64,000 bases of DNA, from positions 74,775,278 through 74,839,277 of the forward strand of contig JBOZIK010000001.1 in assembly GCA_051453625.1 (NCBI GenBank), in the 5' to 3' direction. The position numbers were made by a program, and so were the translations under genes. The notes under the pieces were generated by a model. The model saw nothing but the letters and a program-made list of their open reading frames with translations. It did not search any database and was not told the origin of the DNA. Positions 48,262 through 60,354 of this stretch are shown one piece after another. The DNA is from Welwitschia mirabilis. Lineage: Eukaryota; Gnetophyta; Gnetopsida; Welwitschiales. The stretch's first letter is position 1. Each line of letters starts with the position of its first letter.

Positions 48262-49260
48262 ATGTCGACCTCCACCTAAAAGATTAAACAATCTATTTCT
48301 TCAAGTACATCCCTTATCACTGGAATCCCTACTTCCACTCCCATTCAAACCAGTACTCATGTTAGTCTTAGATATCTTATAGTACACAAAAAATATAAAA
48401 TCCAAACTCCTTTTGACTTACCTCTTGGTGATGATGTATAACTCTATAACTTGAATGCTTATCTACCTTTAGTAAAGAATCTCATAAAAAACCTTTATAA
48501 TACATAGAATAACTTGTTTTTACTTCTAGAAATGGTAAGAAATGAATAAGTAATAGAGCTTAAATGGTCATCTTTATCATCACTTTGAGGGATAAAGTAA
48601 AAATTTAACTTAGAATGATTCCCCACAAAAGTCTTAAATCTTAAAGTTAAGTTTAAGAAGACTTCATCAAGAGGTTCGTAAGTAAAACCATCATTCAGAA
48701 ACTTAAGAGAGAAGTCACCAAATTACAATAAATTTTTAATAAAGATTATGCCTTTATCTACAAGATATTCTTTATTGCCTTATATTCAACCCCTGTAAAT
48801 GCTTTTTCATTGGTAAAGTTAGTTAACTATTTTTATAGTAGGTTAAACAGTCATATCAAACAACTTGTATATTTTTTATGTGAAGGTAACTTATTAAACC
48901 AAACCCTAGAAGATGCTTGAAAGTTATTGAAGGATTTAATGGAAGTGACTCAAACCTAACCTAAACCCTCAATTAGATAAAACTAAATAGTAGGCCAAAT
49001 CATTAAGGATCTAAAAGAGGTAAAGAATAAAAAGAGTGAAATCAAAACTAAAATAAGCCAACTAGTATCATCAAGTATTTCAATTTTATGTTAGAGAAAT
49101 ATACCCAACTAATCCTTGATGTTAAAGTGGCAACTGAGAAGAGTAAAGCTATAGTTCCAATATGTAATTTATGTGAAGATAGCTACCACATCACAAAAGA
49201 TTGTCCCTTACATTCTACCTATAAAAAGAAAATCTATGAGGAAATTTATGCCTTTAACTA
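48262..49260 (+). pseudogene. Element A gag, copy 1, with CCHC zinc knuckle
   Basis: The likely start is the ATG at 48262, reading MSTST.KIKQSISSSTSL with an early stop. A C-terminal capsid-like phrase FYSRLNSHIKQLVYFLCEGN, followed by LLNQTLEDA.KLLKDLMEVT, fits the end of the retrotransposon gag domain. The zinc knuckle CNLCEDSYHITKDC (CX2CX4HX4C) is encoded by 49163-49204. Gag would form the particle and package RNA. Multiple stops and frame changes make this copy dead. A GC-poor leader of about 650 bp separates it from the PBS. Confidence 0.78.
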
Positions 49261-49965
49261 AAGAGATTTAAACTACACTCAAAACCACAACCAAAAACAA
49301 GTTCAAAATCACAACTTTCAACATAGGATAAGTGATTAATAAAATTCTAGAAATTTTCAAACAAATCATTCTAACTTCTAACCTTTCAAAAATAAATTTA
49401 AGCACTCAAATAACTTGGGAAGCCCTTCCAACTACCCAAACTATAGTGATCCTCTTAGGAATTCTATTAAGAAGTTAAGAAAAACTTAAGAAAAGATAAA
49501 TACTAATATAGAATACCTTATAAGTATTTTACAATAAATCATGCTTTCCAACTAAAACCACAAGGGTTTCCTATCACTTAATCTTTATCAAACCTTAATG
49601 AACTAAAAAAAGATTGTAAGGTAATGATAAGAAGTGGAACTGATATAATTCCTTTTATCCATGAGTCTTCAACTTTTAAAAGTAATAAAAATGATGAGAA
49701 AGAGGACATAAAAATCCTATAAAATCATTCCTTAACTTCCTTACTTCATAACAAAAGGAAAGATCCTTCATAAAAAAAACCTACTACTCCATGGCTTAAT
49801 AGGTTTACTGGAAACCTTGTCTTTGATGATCATTTGAAAGCCTTAATGCAAAATATGAGCATCAACTTATTTTGTTAGAAGCTTTTACAAGAAAACCCAA
49901 GATATTCTAAGCTATGAAAAGACTTAATAAGAAGGAAATAAAAGAGAACCATCCCTAGTAAAGTT
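49261..49965 (+). other. Element A gag-protease linker, copy 1
   Basis: Asn/Lys/Ser-rich broken frames after the zinc knuckle with no further recognised domain. It matches 52,010-52,716 and ends at the gap at 49966. Confidence 0.5.
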
Positions 49966-50065
49966 NNNNNNNNNNNNNNNNNNNNNNNNNNNNNNNNNNN
50001 NNNNNNNNNNNNNNNNNNNNNNNNNNNNNNNNNNNNNNNNNNNNNNNNNNNNNNNNNNNNNNNNN
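49966..50065. other. Assembly gap (100 N) between overlapping copies
   Basis: 47277-49965 matches 50066-52716, covering the LTR 3' end, PBS and gag in the same order. Confidence 0.92.
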
Positions 50066-50390
50066 GTTTTTCTTATGATATAGTTTATGAGATAACCTTT
50101 AATCAGGTTGTGCTTGGATAGTTTAGGTGCATTATTATTTTCTTTTTCTAGATTAGCCTTGTACCAGTGTATTTTATTTAATTTTTATGCATTACAAGTT
50201 ATTTTTGTAGGTTAGGTTATAGGTTTTCTCTTTTGAAAGCAACTCTCTTATTTTTATATTTTGGCCTTCAAAGGATTATAATATTTGATTCACTCCCATC
50301 TATATTAGTGTGTTATGTTTATGCATCATTATTTATGATTAATAGGATTCTACTCAGGATGTGAGCATTACAAAAATATGCAATATAACA
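50066..50390 (+). repeat. Element A LTR, 3' part, second copy
   Basis: It matches 47277-47601. The right boundary ...ATATAACA is followed by tct and the PBS. The 5' part is absent because the contig begins here. Confidence 0.8.
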
Positions 50391-50393
50391 TCT

Positions 50394-50411
50394 TGGCACC
50401 ATTACCAAGGA
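50394..50411 (+). promoter_or_regulatory. Element A primer-binding site (tRNA-Asp type), copy 2
   Basis: It reads TGGCACCATTACCAAGGA. There are five differences from the tRNA-Asp complement TGGCGCCGTTGCCGGGGA, all G to A. Three are in CpG and one in a CHG context on the opposite strand. Confidence 0.88.
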
Positions 50412-51044
50412 AGGCTACTTGGAGTTTGAGATTTTTCATTACTTTAGTAAGTCTTTTGGATTGGATGCTTGTTGTAACAGTGGTGTGATAGTATCTTAGT
50501 TGCATAGTTTTCCCATTTTTGCAGAGTCAATTTTCTAGTTTTTGATTCAGAGCCTATTTTTTTATTATGCAATAAAAGTTCTTCATTTACTTCATATCTA
50601 GACAATACATGGTGATAACAGCCTCTATGCTATGAGTTTTTTATTTTAGTTTTTCTATTAAATTATTAGGGTTTTAGTTCCACTGTCCCCTTGGTTGTCC
50701 AAATGACTTAGGTTAATAATAGTCTATTATCTAAGTTTTCCTCTTAAGAGTCAGTTTTTTGTTTCTATGTTTAGTTTTTTTCCTTCCTTGCAGTTTTTTG
50801 GTTTCTATCATTTAGAATATTATTTGGATAATGATAGGGATGATACTTTTATAGATTCAAGATTGAGCATGAATGGTTAAAACTATTAAAAATGAAAAAT
50901 ACCAAAGAGAGGAGTTTTTGATTACTAAAAATATTAGAGAATGTCTAATAAGTCTTGAAATATAAATAGGTACAACAATGAATGTATAAAAGATTTTGAT
51001 TTCATGCAATTTCCACTTTTATTTCTGTAAAGTGTGATCTTTCT

Positions 51045-52010
51045 ACCATGTTGACCTTCACCCAAAAGCTTAAGTAATCTATTTCTTCAAGTACATCCCT
51101 TGTCATTGGAATTCTTACTTCCACTTCCATTCAAACCAGTACTCATGTCAGTCTTAGATATCTTATAGTACACAAAAGATATGAAATCCAAACTCCTTTT
51201 AACTTACCTCTTGGTGATAATGTATAACTCTATAACTTGAATGCTTACCTACTTTTAGTAAAGAATCTCATAAAGATCCTTTATAATACATAGAATAACT
51301 TGTTCTTACTTCTAGAAATGGTAAGAAATGAATAAGTAATAGAACCTAAATGGCCATCTTTATCATCACTTAAGAGATAAAGTAAAACTTTAGCTTAGAA
51401 TGATTCCCCACAAAAGTCATAAATGCTAAAGTTAAGTTTAAGAAGACTTCATCAATAGATTCATAAGTAAAACCATCATTCAGAAACTTAAGAGAGAAGT
51501 CACCAACTTCCATTAAATTTTTAACAAAGATTATGCCTTTATCTATAAGATATTCTTTGTTGCCTTACATTTAATCCCTGTAGATACCTTTTCATAGGTA
51601 GAGTTAGTTGACTATTTTTATAGTAGGTTAAACAGACATATTAAAAAACTTGTATATTCTTTATGTGAAGGCAACTTGTTAAACCAAAAATGGAAGTGAC
51701 TCAAACCTAATCTAAACCCTCACCTAGAGAAAACTAAATAGTAGGCCAAATCATTAAGGATCTAAAATAGGTAAACCATAAGAAGAATTAAAACAAAACT
51801 AAAAATAAGCCAACTAGTATCATCAAGTATTTCACTTTTATGTTAGAGAAATATACCCAACTAATCCTTGATGTTAAAGTGGCAATTGAGAAGAGTGAAG
51901 CTACAATTCCAACATGTAATTTATGTGAAGATAGCTACCATATCACAAAAGATTGTCCCTTACTTCCTACCTATAAAGAGAAAATCTATGAGGAAATTTA
52001 TGCCTTTAAC
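51045..52010 (+). pseudogene. Element A gag, copy 2, with CCHC zinc knuckle
   Basis: Parallel to 48262-49260. The ATG is kept, but the frame reads MLTFTQKLK and stops. The zinc knuckle CNLCEDSYHITKDC is encoded by 51915-51956 and is identical in protein to copy 1. Relative to copy 1 a block of about 40 bp is missing near 51,690, where copy 1 encodes LEDA.KLLKD, so the two copies are not simple sequencing duplicates. It is continuous with the pol region downstream. Confidence 0.78.
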
Positions 52011-52739
52011 TAAAGATATTTAAACTACACTCAAAACCACAAGTAAAGATAAGTCCAAAATCATAACTTTCAACATAGGATAAGTGAATAATAAAATTCT
52101 AGAAATTTTCAAACACATCATTCTAACTTCTAACCATTCAAGAATAAATCTAAGCACTCAAACAACTTAGCAAGTCCTTCTAACTCCCTAGACTATAGTG
52201 ATGCTCTTAGAATTCTATTAAGGAGTTAAGAAGAACTTAAGAAAATATAAATACTAATATAGAAAACATTATAAGTATTTTACAATAAATCATGCTTGCC
52301 AAATAAAAACCACAAGGGTTTTCTATCACTCAATCTTTATCAAATCTTAATAAACTAAGAAAAGATTGTAAGGTAATGATAAGAAGTGGAACTGATACAA
52401 TTCCTTCTACCCATGCGTCTTCAACTTTTTAAAGTGATAAAAATGATGAGAAAGAGGACATAAAAATCCTATAAAATCATTCCTTAACTTTCTTACTTCA
52501 TAACAAAAGGAAAGATCCTTCATAAAAGAAACATACTACTCCATGACTTAATAGGTTTACTACAAACCTCGTCTTTGATTATCATTTAAAAGCCTTAATG
52601 CAAAATATGAGCATTAACTTATTTTGTTGGAAACTTTTACAAGAAAACCTAAGTTATTCTAAGTTATGGAAAGACTTAATAAGAAGAAAATAAAAATAAA
52701 CCATCCCTATTAAATTCTTCTTAGCTCAATCTATTAGCA

Positions 52740-53170
52740 ATTTAGAGTGTTAAAAATGTCCAAAGTTTAAAAATCCAAGGGTGGCAACTATGAGTGTTAC
52801 TTTAAAGGGGAACCATAGAATAAAAAAATCTTTGATAGATATTAGAGCTAATGTTAATGTTATTTACTTACACATTTGTCAACTTCTTAGTTTGAATGAA
52901 AGAGTATAATTCACATGTATTATCTTAGAGTTAGCTAACACATTTATGAAGAAACCATTAAATGTGATTAAGGACTTGGTCATTCAAATAAAGAAAGCTT
53001 TCTACACTATTGATATATTTATTTTATAAGTTGAGCACCATAATGGATATCCCTTACTTCTAGGTAGAGCTTTCTGTGTAATAGCCCATTGCATTATATA
53101 TATAATAACTAAATTGATAAAGTACTATTTTGGGAATAAATAATTTTCAATAAGAGTATTTGAGATAGCG
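52740..53170 (+). pseudogene. Element A aspartic protease
   Basis: The plus strand reads NPRVATMSVTLKGNHRIKKS, then LIDIRANVNVIYLHICQLLS, ILELANTFMKKPLNVIKDLV, and GYPLLLGRAFCVIAHCII. This is the plant gypsy protease order: active-site loop, flap region, then the PL.LGRPF.AT block. The catalytic Asp is kept but the following residues are DIRAN rather than the usual DLGAS, so the essential Gly is replaced by Arg (a G-to-A type change). One stop lies between the flap and the PLLLGRAF block. Confidence 0.82.
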
Positions 53171-53689
53171 TAAAAAGATTTAGATGACGATTTGAGTTTG
53201 AGAAAAGAAATAAAGTACATCCTATTTTTAAAACACTATCCAATTTTAAAAAATGGTTCATGCTTCATGAGCTAAACTTGTTTGATGATAAATTAAAAGT
53301 AGACAACCTTTATGTGCTTAATAATTAAATTGAATTTAATCATCTACTAATTAAGTTTTCTAATCTAAGGAGTAATGAGCCTAAGTTTGTAAACTATATT
53401 AAAGTTTTAGAAATTAACAACTTTGAGATTTATTATTTTAAGGATAGTCATCCACTACTGACATTCAGATGATAATCTAAGATGATAGACAGTATTTTTG
53501 AGAATTTCTCTAAAATCAAAAGTTTAAACCTAAACCTAAACCTAAAACCCTTAGATAGTTGACTAGAATATATTTTTCAAATAGAGATCTAAATAAACCA
53601 TTGATTATTAACAAAATCATTTTCCCTCAATAAGAATCCAATCTCATCTTTCTTTTAGAATCTAAAATTCATGCATTTACTTAGTGCCA
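53171..53689 (+). other. Element A protease-RT linker
   Basis: Broken frames with no conserved motif that I recognise, up to the YKIYLKENAKPVRKP phrase at the RT start. It contains a short AAACCTA-like repeat near 53,526-53,550 (taaacctaaacctaaacct), which is telomere-like but only three units long. Confidence 0.5.
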
Positions 53690-54640
53690 TAATTATTTGA
53701 CCACTGTACCCATTTCTATTATGCAATATAAAATCTACCTTAAAGAAAATGCTAAACCTGTGAGGAAACCCTAATGTAGACTTAATTTAGCCCTAAAGAA
53801 AATTATAAAAGATGAAATCATAAAACTTATGAATGTTAGAATTATTTACTCTATTGCTAATGATGAGTGGATTATCCCCTTAACAGTAGTATCTAAAAAG
53901 AGTGGGGAATGGCATATGTCTATATACTTTTGAAAACTAAATGATGTCACTAGAAAAGATCATTATTTTTTACCTTTTCTTGATTAGATTCTTGATATAA
54001 TTCAAGGTTATGTTTTCCACTATTTCCTTAATGATTATAACAGTTACAATTAGGTTTGTATTACTATTGAAGACTAATCCAAAATTACTTTTTCTTCTCC
54101 TTTTGGTACCTTTTTCTTTAGATGCATGTTCTTCATACTTTGTAATGCTCCTAATGCTTTTTAGCATGCTATGATAGGTATCTTTTCTGATATGCTTGAG
54201 GATTAAATTGATATTTTCATGGATGATGTCTCTATTTATGATAAAATGTTTAAACAAATATTAGACCATTTAGGGAAAGTCTTATATCGATGCATTTCTA
54301 ATGGCCTTCACTTAAGTTATGAAAAGAGTTATTTTCTTATAAAGAGTGGTATGGTTTTAGATCACCATATTTCTTAAGAGGGAATTAGAATGGATGCTTC
54401 TAAAATTCTTATTATTCAAAATCCTAGTTCTCCTACAAATGTCAAATAGGTTCAATATTTTCTTCATCATTATGATTTTTATTATCAATTCATCTATGAT
54501 TATCCTTCTATTTTTAAACCCCTTTACTCATTGCCAGAGAAAGATTTCATACTCGAATGGAATGAATCTTGTTAACTTGATTTTAATAGACTTAAACATA
54601 AATTATCTTATACTCCTATAGTTACTGGACCTGATTCTGT
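53690..54640 (+). pseudogene. Element A reverse transcriptase (FMDD)
   Basis: In order on the plus strand: YKIYLKENAKPVRKP, IIKDEIIKLMNVRIIYSIAN, EWIIPLTVVSKKSGEWHMS, KLNDVTRKDHYFLPF, SSPFGTFFFRCMFFILCNAP, HAMIGIFSDMLED, IDIFMDDVSIYDK. FMDD is encoded by 54216-54227. This is the complete fingers-palm order of Ty3/gypsy RT, close to Athila. Stops follow several of these blocks. Thumb sequence follows to about 54640 in frames broken by shifts. Confidence 0.87.
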
Positions 54641-55053
54641 ACTTAAATTTGAGCGTATGTATGATGCAAGTAACTTTGCTGTAGGTGGGATGTGAAAAAT
54701 ATAAGAATGATTTTAAAGTTATATTTTATTATAGAAAATCTTTGCCTAGAGCTTAAATGAACTATATCACTTCAAATAAAGAGATGTTATCTACTATCTT
54801 TTACCTTAATTTTCTTAGACATTATTTTTTAGTCTTTTACACAAATGTTTATATTGACTATGCTACCATTTATTATCTCATGACTAAGAAAGATTTTAGT
54901 GCCTATTTGATTAGATGAATCCTTCTTATGTAAGAGTTTAATTTAACCATCATTGATAAAGAAAGGAAGCATAATTATGTTGACAAGCATTTGTCTTAAC
55001 TTCCTTCTCTTTTAGATGATATTATCATTGATGATTCCTTTCCTAATGAGTAG
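54641..55053 (+). pseudogene. Element A RNase H domain
   Basis: It reads YDASNFAVGGM, SNKEMLSTIFYLNFLRHYFL, VFYTNVYIDYATIYYLMTKK, then EFNLTIIDKERKHNYVDKHL. It is collinear with element C RNase H (19095-19469). The acidic residues of the DAS, KEM and YID blocks are present. The final A-D-H-L-S block reads V-D-K-H-L-S. Four or more stops interrupt it. Confidence 0.85.
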
Positions 55054-55289
55054 CTTTTTATTATCTCCTCTTTTTATCCTTCTCCCTGACATGCTAACAT
55101 TGTAAACTATCTTATAACCATGAAAACGCCATAGCATTAGACTTATAACTAACGTAAATATTTTCTCCATTAGACAGATAACTATGAGTGGATTAAGCCA
55201 CATTTGTACGATAGGTGCAAAAATTAGATTATGAGAAAAGTATGCCTGATTCAGAAAAACCTGAGATTATTCATCTTTGTTATGATCGT

Positions 55290-56340
55290 ATTTGTATAGA
55301 ACATTTTAGTGGATATAAAACTGCTATGAAAATCCTTCATTCTAGTTTTTATTAGTCTTCTCTTTTTCGTGATTCATTTCATTTTATTAGAAAGTGTGAT
55401 TCTTGTTAGCATTATGGTAGCCTTGTTCATTTATAAGAAATGCTCCTTAGACCTATTCTTGATTGTGAGCCTTTTGATTATTGAGGTATTAATTTCATAG
55501 ACCCTATTTACCCATCTTATTTTAAGGAAAATTACATTTTAGTAGTTGTTGATTGTATGACTAAATGAGTTGAAGCCACACCTACTTATTTGAATGATGC
55601 ATGAAGTATTCCATATTTTTATAGAACTTATATCTTTTGGAGATTTGATTTCCCTAGAGTTATTATTAGTGATAAGGGTACTGATTTTATTTATGTAGTT
55701 TTTTAAAAATTTCTTCTATCACTTCGTATAGAACTTGGAGTATTTTATATTTATCATCCTTAGACTAATGGACAAGATAAAAATGCCAACAGAGAAAAAA
55801 AGAAAATGCTTCAAAAATTTGTCTCCATTAATAAAAAGTCTTAGGCTTCTAAGCTTAATACTATTCTTTAGGCTTACTGTACCTCTTGGCATACTTCTTT
55901 TCATTTTTCATCTTATAAACTTATTTATGATAAAATTCGTGTCTTACTGGTTGATGTGTGTTATAATTCTTATTATGCATTTCATCAACTTAATCTTGTG
56001 GATTTTGATAAAAAACTTAAGTATAGATTATCTCAATTAGATCATCTTGATGAATAAAGAACTAGTGTTATACATCATTAATTAATTCATAAAGCCCAAG
56101 TAAAATTTAAATATGATAAAAGGATTTTACATAAAAAGTTTAAACCTAGTTAACTTATCTTATTGTATAATACAAAAGTTTAACTTTTAAATAAGAAGTT
56201 GATCTCTAAATGATTAGATCCTTATCTTGTAAAGGAAGTGCATTTTAATAGCTTACTTAAAATTTTAGATTTGGAAGCTAAAGAGATTCAAAAAATTAAT
56301 GGGTAAAGTTTGAAATTATATGAGGGATCTTTAAATACAA
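55290..56340 (+). pseudogene. Element A integrase
   Basis: The zinc-finger end FHFIRKCDSC is followed by YGSLVHL and RPILDCEPFDY. The core contains GINFIDPIYPSYFKENYILV, VVDCMTK.VEATPTYLNDA and FDFPRVIISDKGTDFIYVVF. The C-terminal region reads KAQVKFKYDKRILHKKF and a decayed LVLLYN-like block (LILLYNTKV). The second catalytic Asp (ISDKGTDF, as in relatives' SDxGxHF) is present; the first core Asp reads Asn (GINF). Stops are scattered. The frame ends near LDLEAKEIQKINGE at about 56,310. Confidence 0.85.
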
Positions 56341-58029
56341 TCATGAACATGATTAAAGTGCTTATTTTGGAGGTTCCTCTCAGTGAGGAGGACTTCCTTC
56401 CTATTATTCTCTAAGTTCTTTATTAGCCTATTCTTTTCATTAAATGTTATAATATTACTCAATTATCTTGTAAACTTGACTTGTGTATTACTTTGTGAAG
56501 TTTTATAATTAGTTTTATACTTTAGTATTTACAGTTGATAAGAATGGATCTACCCAATTTTGAGACATTTTCATGTCTATAGACTTCATTTAAAGGAAAA
56601 TTCCTTAGTTTTTTATGTTTTTTCAATGGTGTTTAAATATTAGATTACTCGAGAGTGTTATTTTTTATCTTTTATCTTGCTTATTTATCTTTATCTTTTT
56701 TGAGTATGTAATCATGTTAAAATTTTGGTGGTAAAAAAAGAAAGAAAAAAAATAGAGAGAAATAATAATCATGAGTTATTGTATTTTGTGCTTTAAAGAA
56801 AAATGCATGACCATCATGATGTCCTACCAAACTGAGGTAAATATTTTTAAATGGAATCTTTGATAGTGTTGGTAGTTGTGGAAACTCCACTGGGAGGTTA
56901 TCTGAACATGATTCGCTTGTCCCTATTTCTATGATAGTGGTTCCAATTTCCTCATCATGACAAAAGAAATAAAAACTTTGAGGTAAGAAATTAGTGATTT
57001 CCTAATGTTATTAGAGTCATTACTAGTTCCCTAGACTCTTAGTATTTTTACTTGATCATTTCACTTTGGGATATTCAAGTGAGTTTGTGGGTGGAAGCAG
57101 GTGAGTTCATTTCTAAGTAACTTCAGTTTTGACATTCATTGTTATACACACTTGAAGCCTTAACTAATGCCATAGCCTCTGACTTTTTTAAATGAATGTT
57201 ATGAAGTTAATACATCTCCTCATTCATATTTACTCAAGTAATATTATAATGTTTTTCTTAAGTGTTTGCTAGATTAGTACTTAGGATAGGTAAATAATCT
57301 TCTCCTTATTCCTTATGTCCATTTTCACTCTTTTTTCCTCAATTTTTGGATCTAGGGTTTTAAAGCCATTTTTTCATTTTCTTATTTCTTCTTAAGACTT
57401 TAATCATTTAGTAATTTTCTTGATATTCAACCATGGTAAAATGTTTTTCTAAAAACAGATTTCTTAGAAAAATTTTTAAGAGAACGCATTTTTCCACAAT
57501 CATTTTGAGTTCCCTTGTAGATTATTGAGTTCTAATTCTATCATTCTTTCATTTTCTATTTTGCATGTTCATATAGTTTTTATTATAGATTTTTAACCTA
57601 GATAGTCTATTTTCTTTAGCCATAGTTTTTCCTTTTATTTGTGTTTATTCATTTTCTTTTGGTTTTCCTAGTTTTTCATGTTTTTCTATGGGATTTTATA
57701 TTTCTTGTCTTATTTGTTTTTAGAAATATCACTTACATGTTCCTATCTGAGTATAACTTTTATGGCTGATGTTTTTGTTATGGAAACCTTTTCGATGTTT
57801 TGTTGTCTACCTAGTCATTGAGACAACATTGTGGTAGATGATGATCCAATTCTTTCTGAGACTTGTCCTAGAGTGATCATTTGGATGACAGGTCTGAATG
57901 ATAGTATGATAAAACTGTGGTTCAAATCCTTTTTCCTTATTTTGACTTAGTTTCTTATCATTTACTTTCTTCTGAGCATTGACGGTCTATCTGGCTAGTA
58001 CCAATATTTTAGAACATGTTTAACCTAAT
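56341..58029 (+). other. Element A spacer between integrase and env-position ORF
   Basis: It starts with a conserved segment also found in element B (MIKVLILEVPLSEED here, minus strand near 32,053-32,100 in B). Then comes T-rich non-coding DNA with no ORF. A purine stretch aaaaaaagaaagaaaaaaaatagagagaa (split by the line of text) lies near 56,736. Copies of the GTCATC/GATGAC quasi-palindrome occur at 57,810-57,900. Confidence 0.55.
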
Positions 58030-58627
58030 TTCATTGCTAGATTTGCAAGATCTCTTCAAATTTGCAAAAATGAGGTATGTTTCTCTTTCCTCCTATTTTT
58101 CATTTTTTCCTCCCTTCCATTTTTTAGCGTTTTAACATGTAGTTTTTACATATATTATTTAGTTTTTTACGCTCTTCATTTTGGGACTTACAGATTTGAA
58201 TTTGACTCCATATTTTTGAGTTATGATCAATTTTGTGAATTATGAGGTATTTTTAGGTTTTTTCCTTTTTTACTCATTTTCTTATAAATTATAGATCAAA
58301 TTGTAGTGGTCCTTTAGGAAAAATTGATCAGTGCGATGTGCTCTACAATTTTAGCATATTAGATTTTCTATTTGAGTACTTTGGTTTTTTTCACTACATG
58401 TGGGACCTACTACATACACAGTTTTTGCACTTTTTTATTTTTTCCTTCATTTTTCTCTCACATTTAGTTAATTTGGGATGCATTGCATCTTTTGAGATGG
58501 GAAAAAACATATTTTCAGTATTTTTACTAATTCTTCATCAATTTTAGTGGTCATTATTGCATACCTATGCAACATTTTGACTTGTTTATTTGTTTTTTCA
58601 TTACGATTTTTATGTTTTTAATTGAGT

Positions 58628-59880
58628 AGGTCACATAAACATAGAGATAGATAGGCAAAGTCTTTAACTAAGCCTATAGAGTAGGAGGTAGACCCTTTGG
58701 TTAAGCCTAAGGTACAGCATGCAGAACCCGCACATTTGCCACCTTGATATAGACAATCTTTGAGCATACAGATAGCTAGCATTCATGTCAAGAGATATTT
58801 TGGAGATTTCATGAGCCACTTAGAGCTAGAGGTTGATTAGAGATTGATAGATTTATGGCTTAGATGGATTACAAATGCACATGATGCATATTACACTTCT
58901 AATATGAGAGAGTTCTATGACACCATGCATAAAGAAAGGCAATCAGATGCTTGTGGTCAGCCCCAAGACATGATCGTTGCTTACATTAGAGACCATGAGA
59001 TAGCTATTCTCCCATCCTAAATTACAGTTATCATAAATCTTAGAGGATTTAGGAGAATTTATATTCATTCAACTAGTGGGATAGAGGAGCTTCAAGCCTA
59101 TAATGCCATCTTAGATATTCTAGCTAATTTAACCACTGATTAACAAGGGATAAATGTTATCCAGCTAATCTCTGCATACAGAGTTTTACATAGATGACTA
59201 ATTTATAATATCATTCATCATTTCATGATAGTCATGCTATTATGACACACCTCTAGATTCTGGTAACTTTTCATTAGAGGGAATAGATGAACTTACTTAT
59301 ATCTATTTGGAGAAGACTCAAGGCTATGATTAAGGCATGATGTCTATAGATACTATTTTATCTATTCTTTCTCTTAGCTTTTTTCAGATGATTTGGGATA
59401 CTAGAGCTTATATATAAGTAGCGTATCTTACATATTCAAACTTTTACATGCTATTTATAGGATATAGGCATATAAGTACTAGGAGAGATAAAAATATTTC
59501 AGATACAAAGACCTACAGTTAGAGATTCATTAGAGAAGATTCAAATCCTCTTATTTGGGACTATCAAGACCATTATAGATTTCATAGACACTAGTATCTA
59601 GGCACTTTATCAAAGGATTCAGACCTTTGAGTAGATAGTTGAGCAAAGGATTGTATCCATTGAGAGAAGAGTACAGCACACAGAGGATCAGATGGTGACA
59701 TTGATAAGTGCATTGTCTCTATCTAGCAAAATGTGACTATAAAAAAAGTACGTATGTATCTAGGGTGATGAGATAGTTAGGTTTATTGTAGCATTTCTTG
59801 ATGTCTATCTCCTTACAGATCCTAAGCATCCTCCATCTTTTCCCCCTTTTTCTAAGCCAATTGTTAAACCATAGTTTATC
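58628..59880 (+). pseudogene. Element A env-position ORF (unrecognised protein)
   Basis: Broken frames read RYFGDFMSHLELEVD, LRWITNAHDAYYTSNMREFY, DMIVAYIRDHEIAILPS, RIYIHSTSGIEELQAYNAIL, GINVIQLISAYRVLHR, then a C-terminal part SLEKIQILLFGTIKTIIDFI and VEQRIVSIERRVQHTEDQMV that looks like a coiled coil. The host copy conserves these blocks (20,820-21,653 and 62,157-62,560). Its place between pol and 3' LTR is that of Athila env-like ORFs, but no signal peptide or transmembrane pair is evident. A retrotransposon third ORF of unknown function is the safest call. Confidence 0.5.
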
Positions 59881-60354
59881 ATGCATAGATAAGGAAAGTG
59901 ATTTTGCATATTTTATATCCCTTCTATACCCTTTTTGTACTAAAATCTGTCTTTAATATATATAAATATCATTTCTATTACCATGATGTACTATTTCTTC
60001 GTAATTTTTACATGATTATCTTTTAATTTTTCTAATTAGAATTTGATTATACTTTGGTAAATATTTAGGTTATTTATCATGATTAATTGATTATCTAAGA
60101 AAATCAATTTTTTTTCATAGGTTCTAGTTTTGAAAAAACTTTTCTAAGACTCTCATCTCCTCCATCATTTGGACATCTACCTCGATGATCTTCTTTTGAT
60201 TCTTCATAGGTGTTTTATTCAATGTTTCTAATTCCTCAAAAATTTATTCATATCTCTAAAATATTCTACAAATCTTTTTTTGAGATAATTTCTTTAGGTA
60301 TCATAGTTGTTTTTATTATCTAATACGTTGGCTCTATGATTTACCACCTAGTTT

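Noticed and set aside
53526-53550. taaacctaaacctaaacct resembling plant telomeric repeat
   Set aside because: Only about three imperfect units inside a retrotransposon frame. It is too short to be an interstitial telomere and matches the surrounding broken coding sequence.
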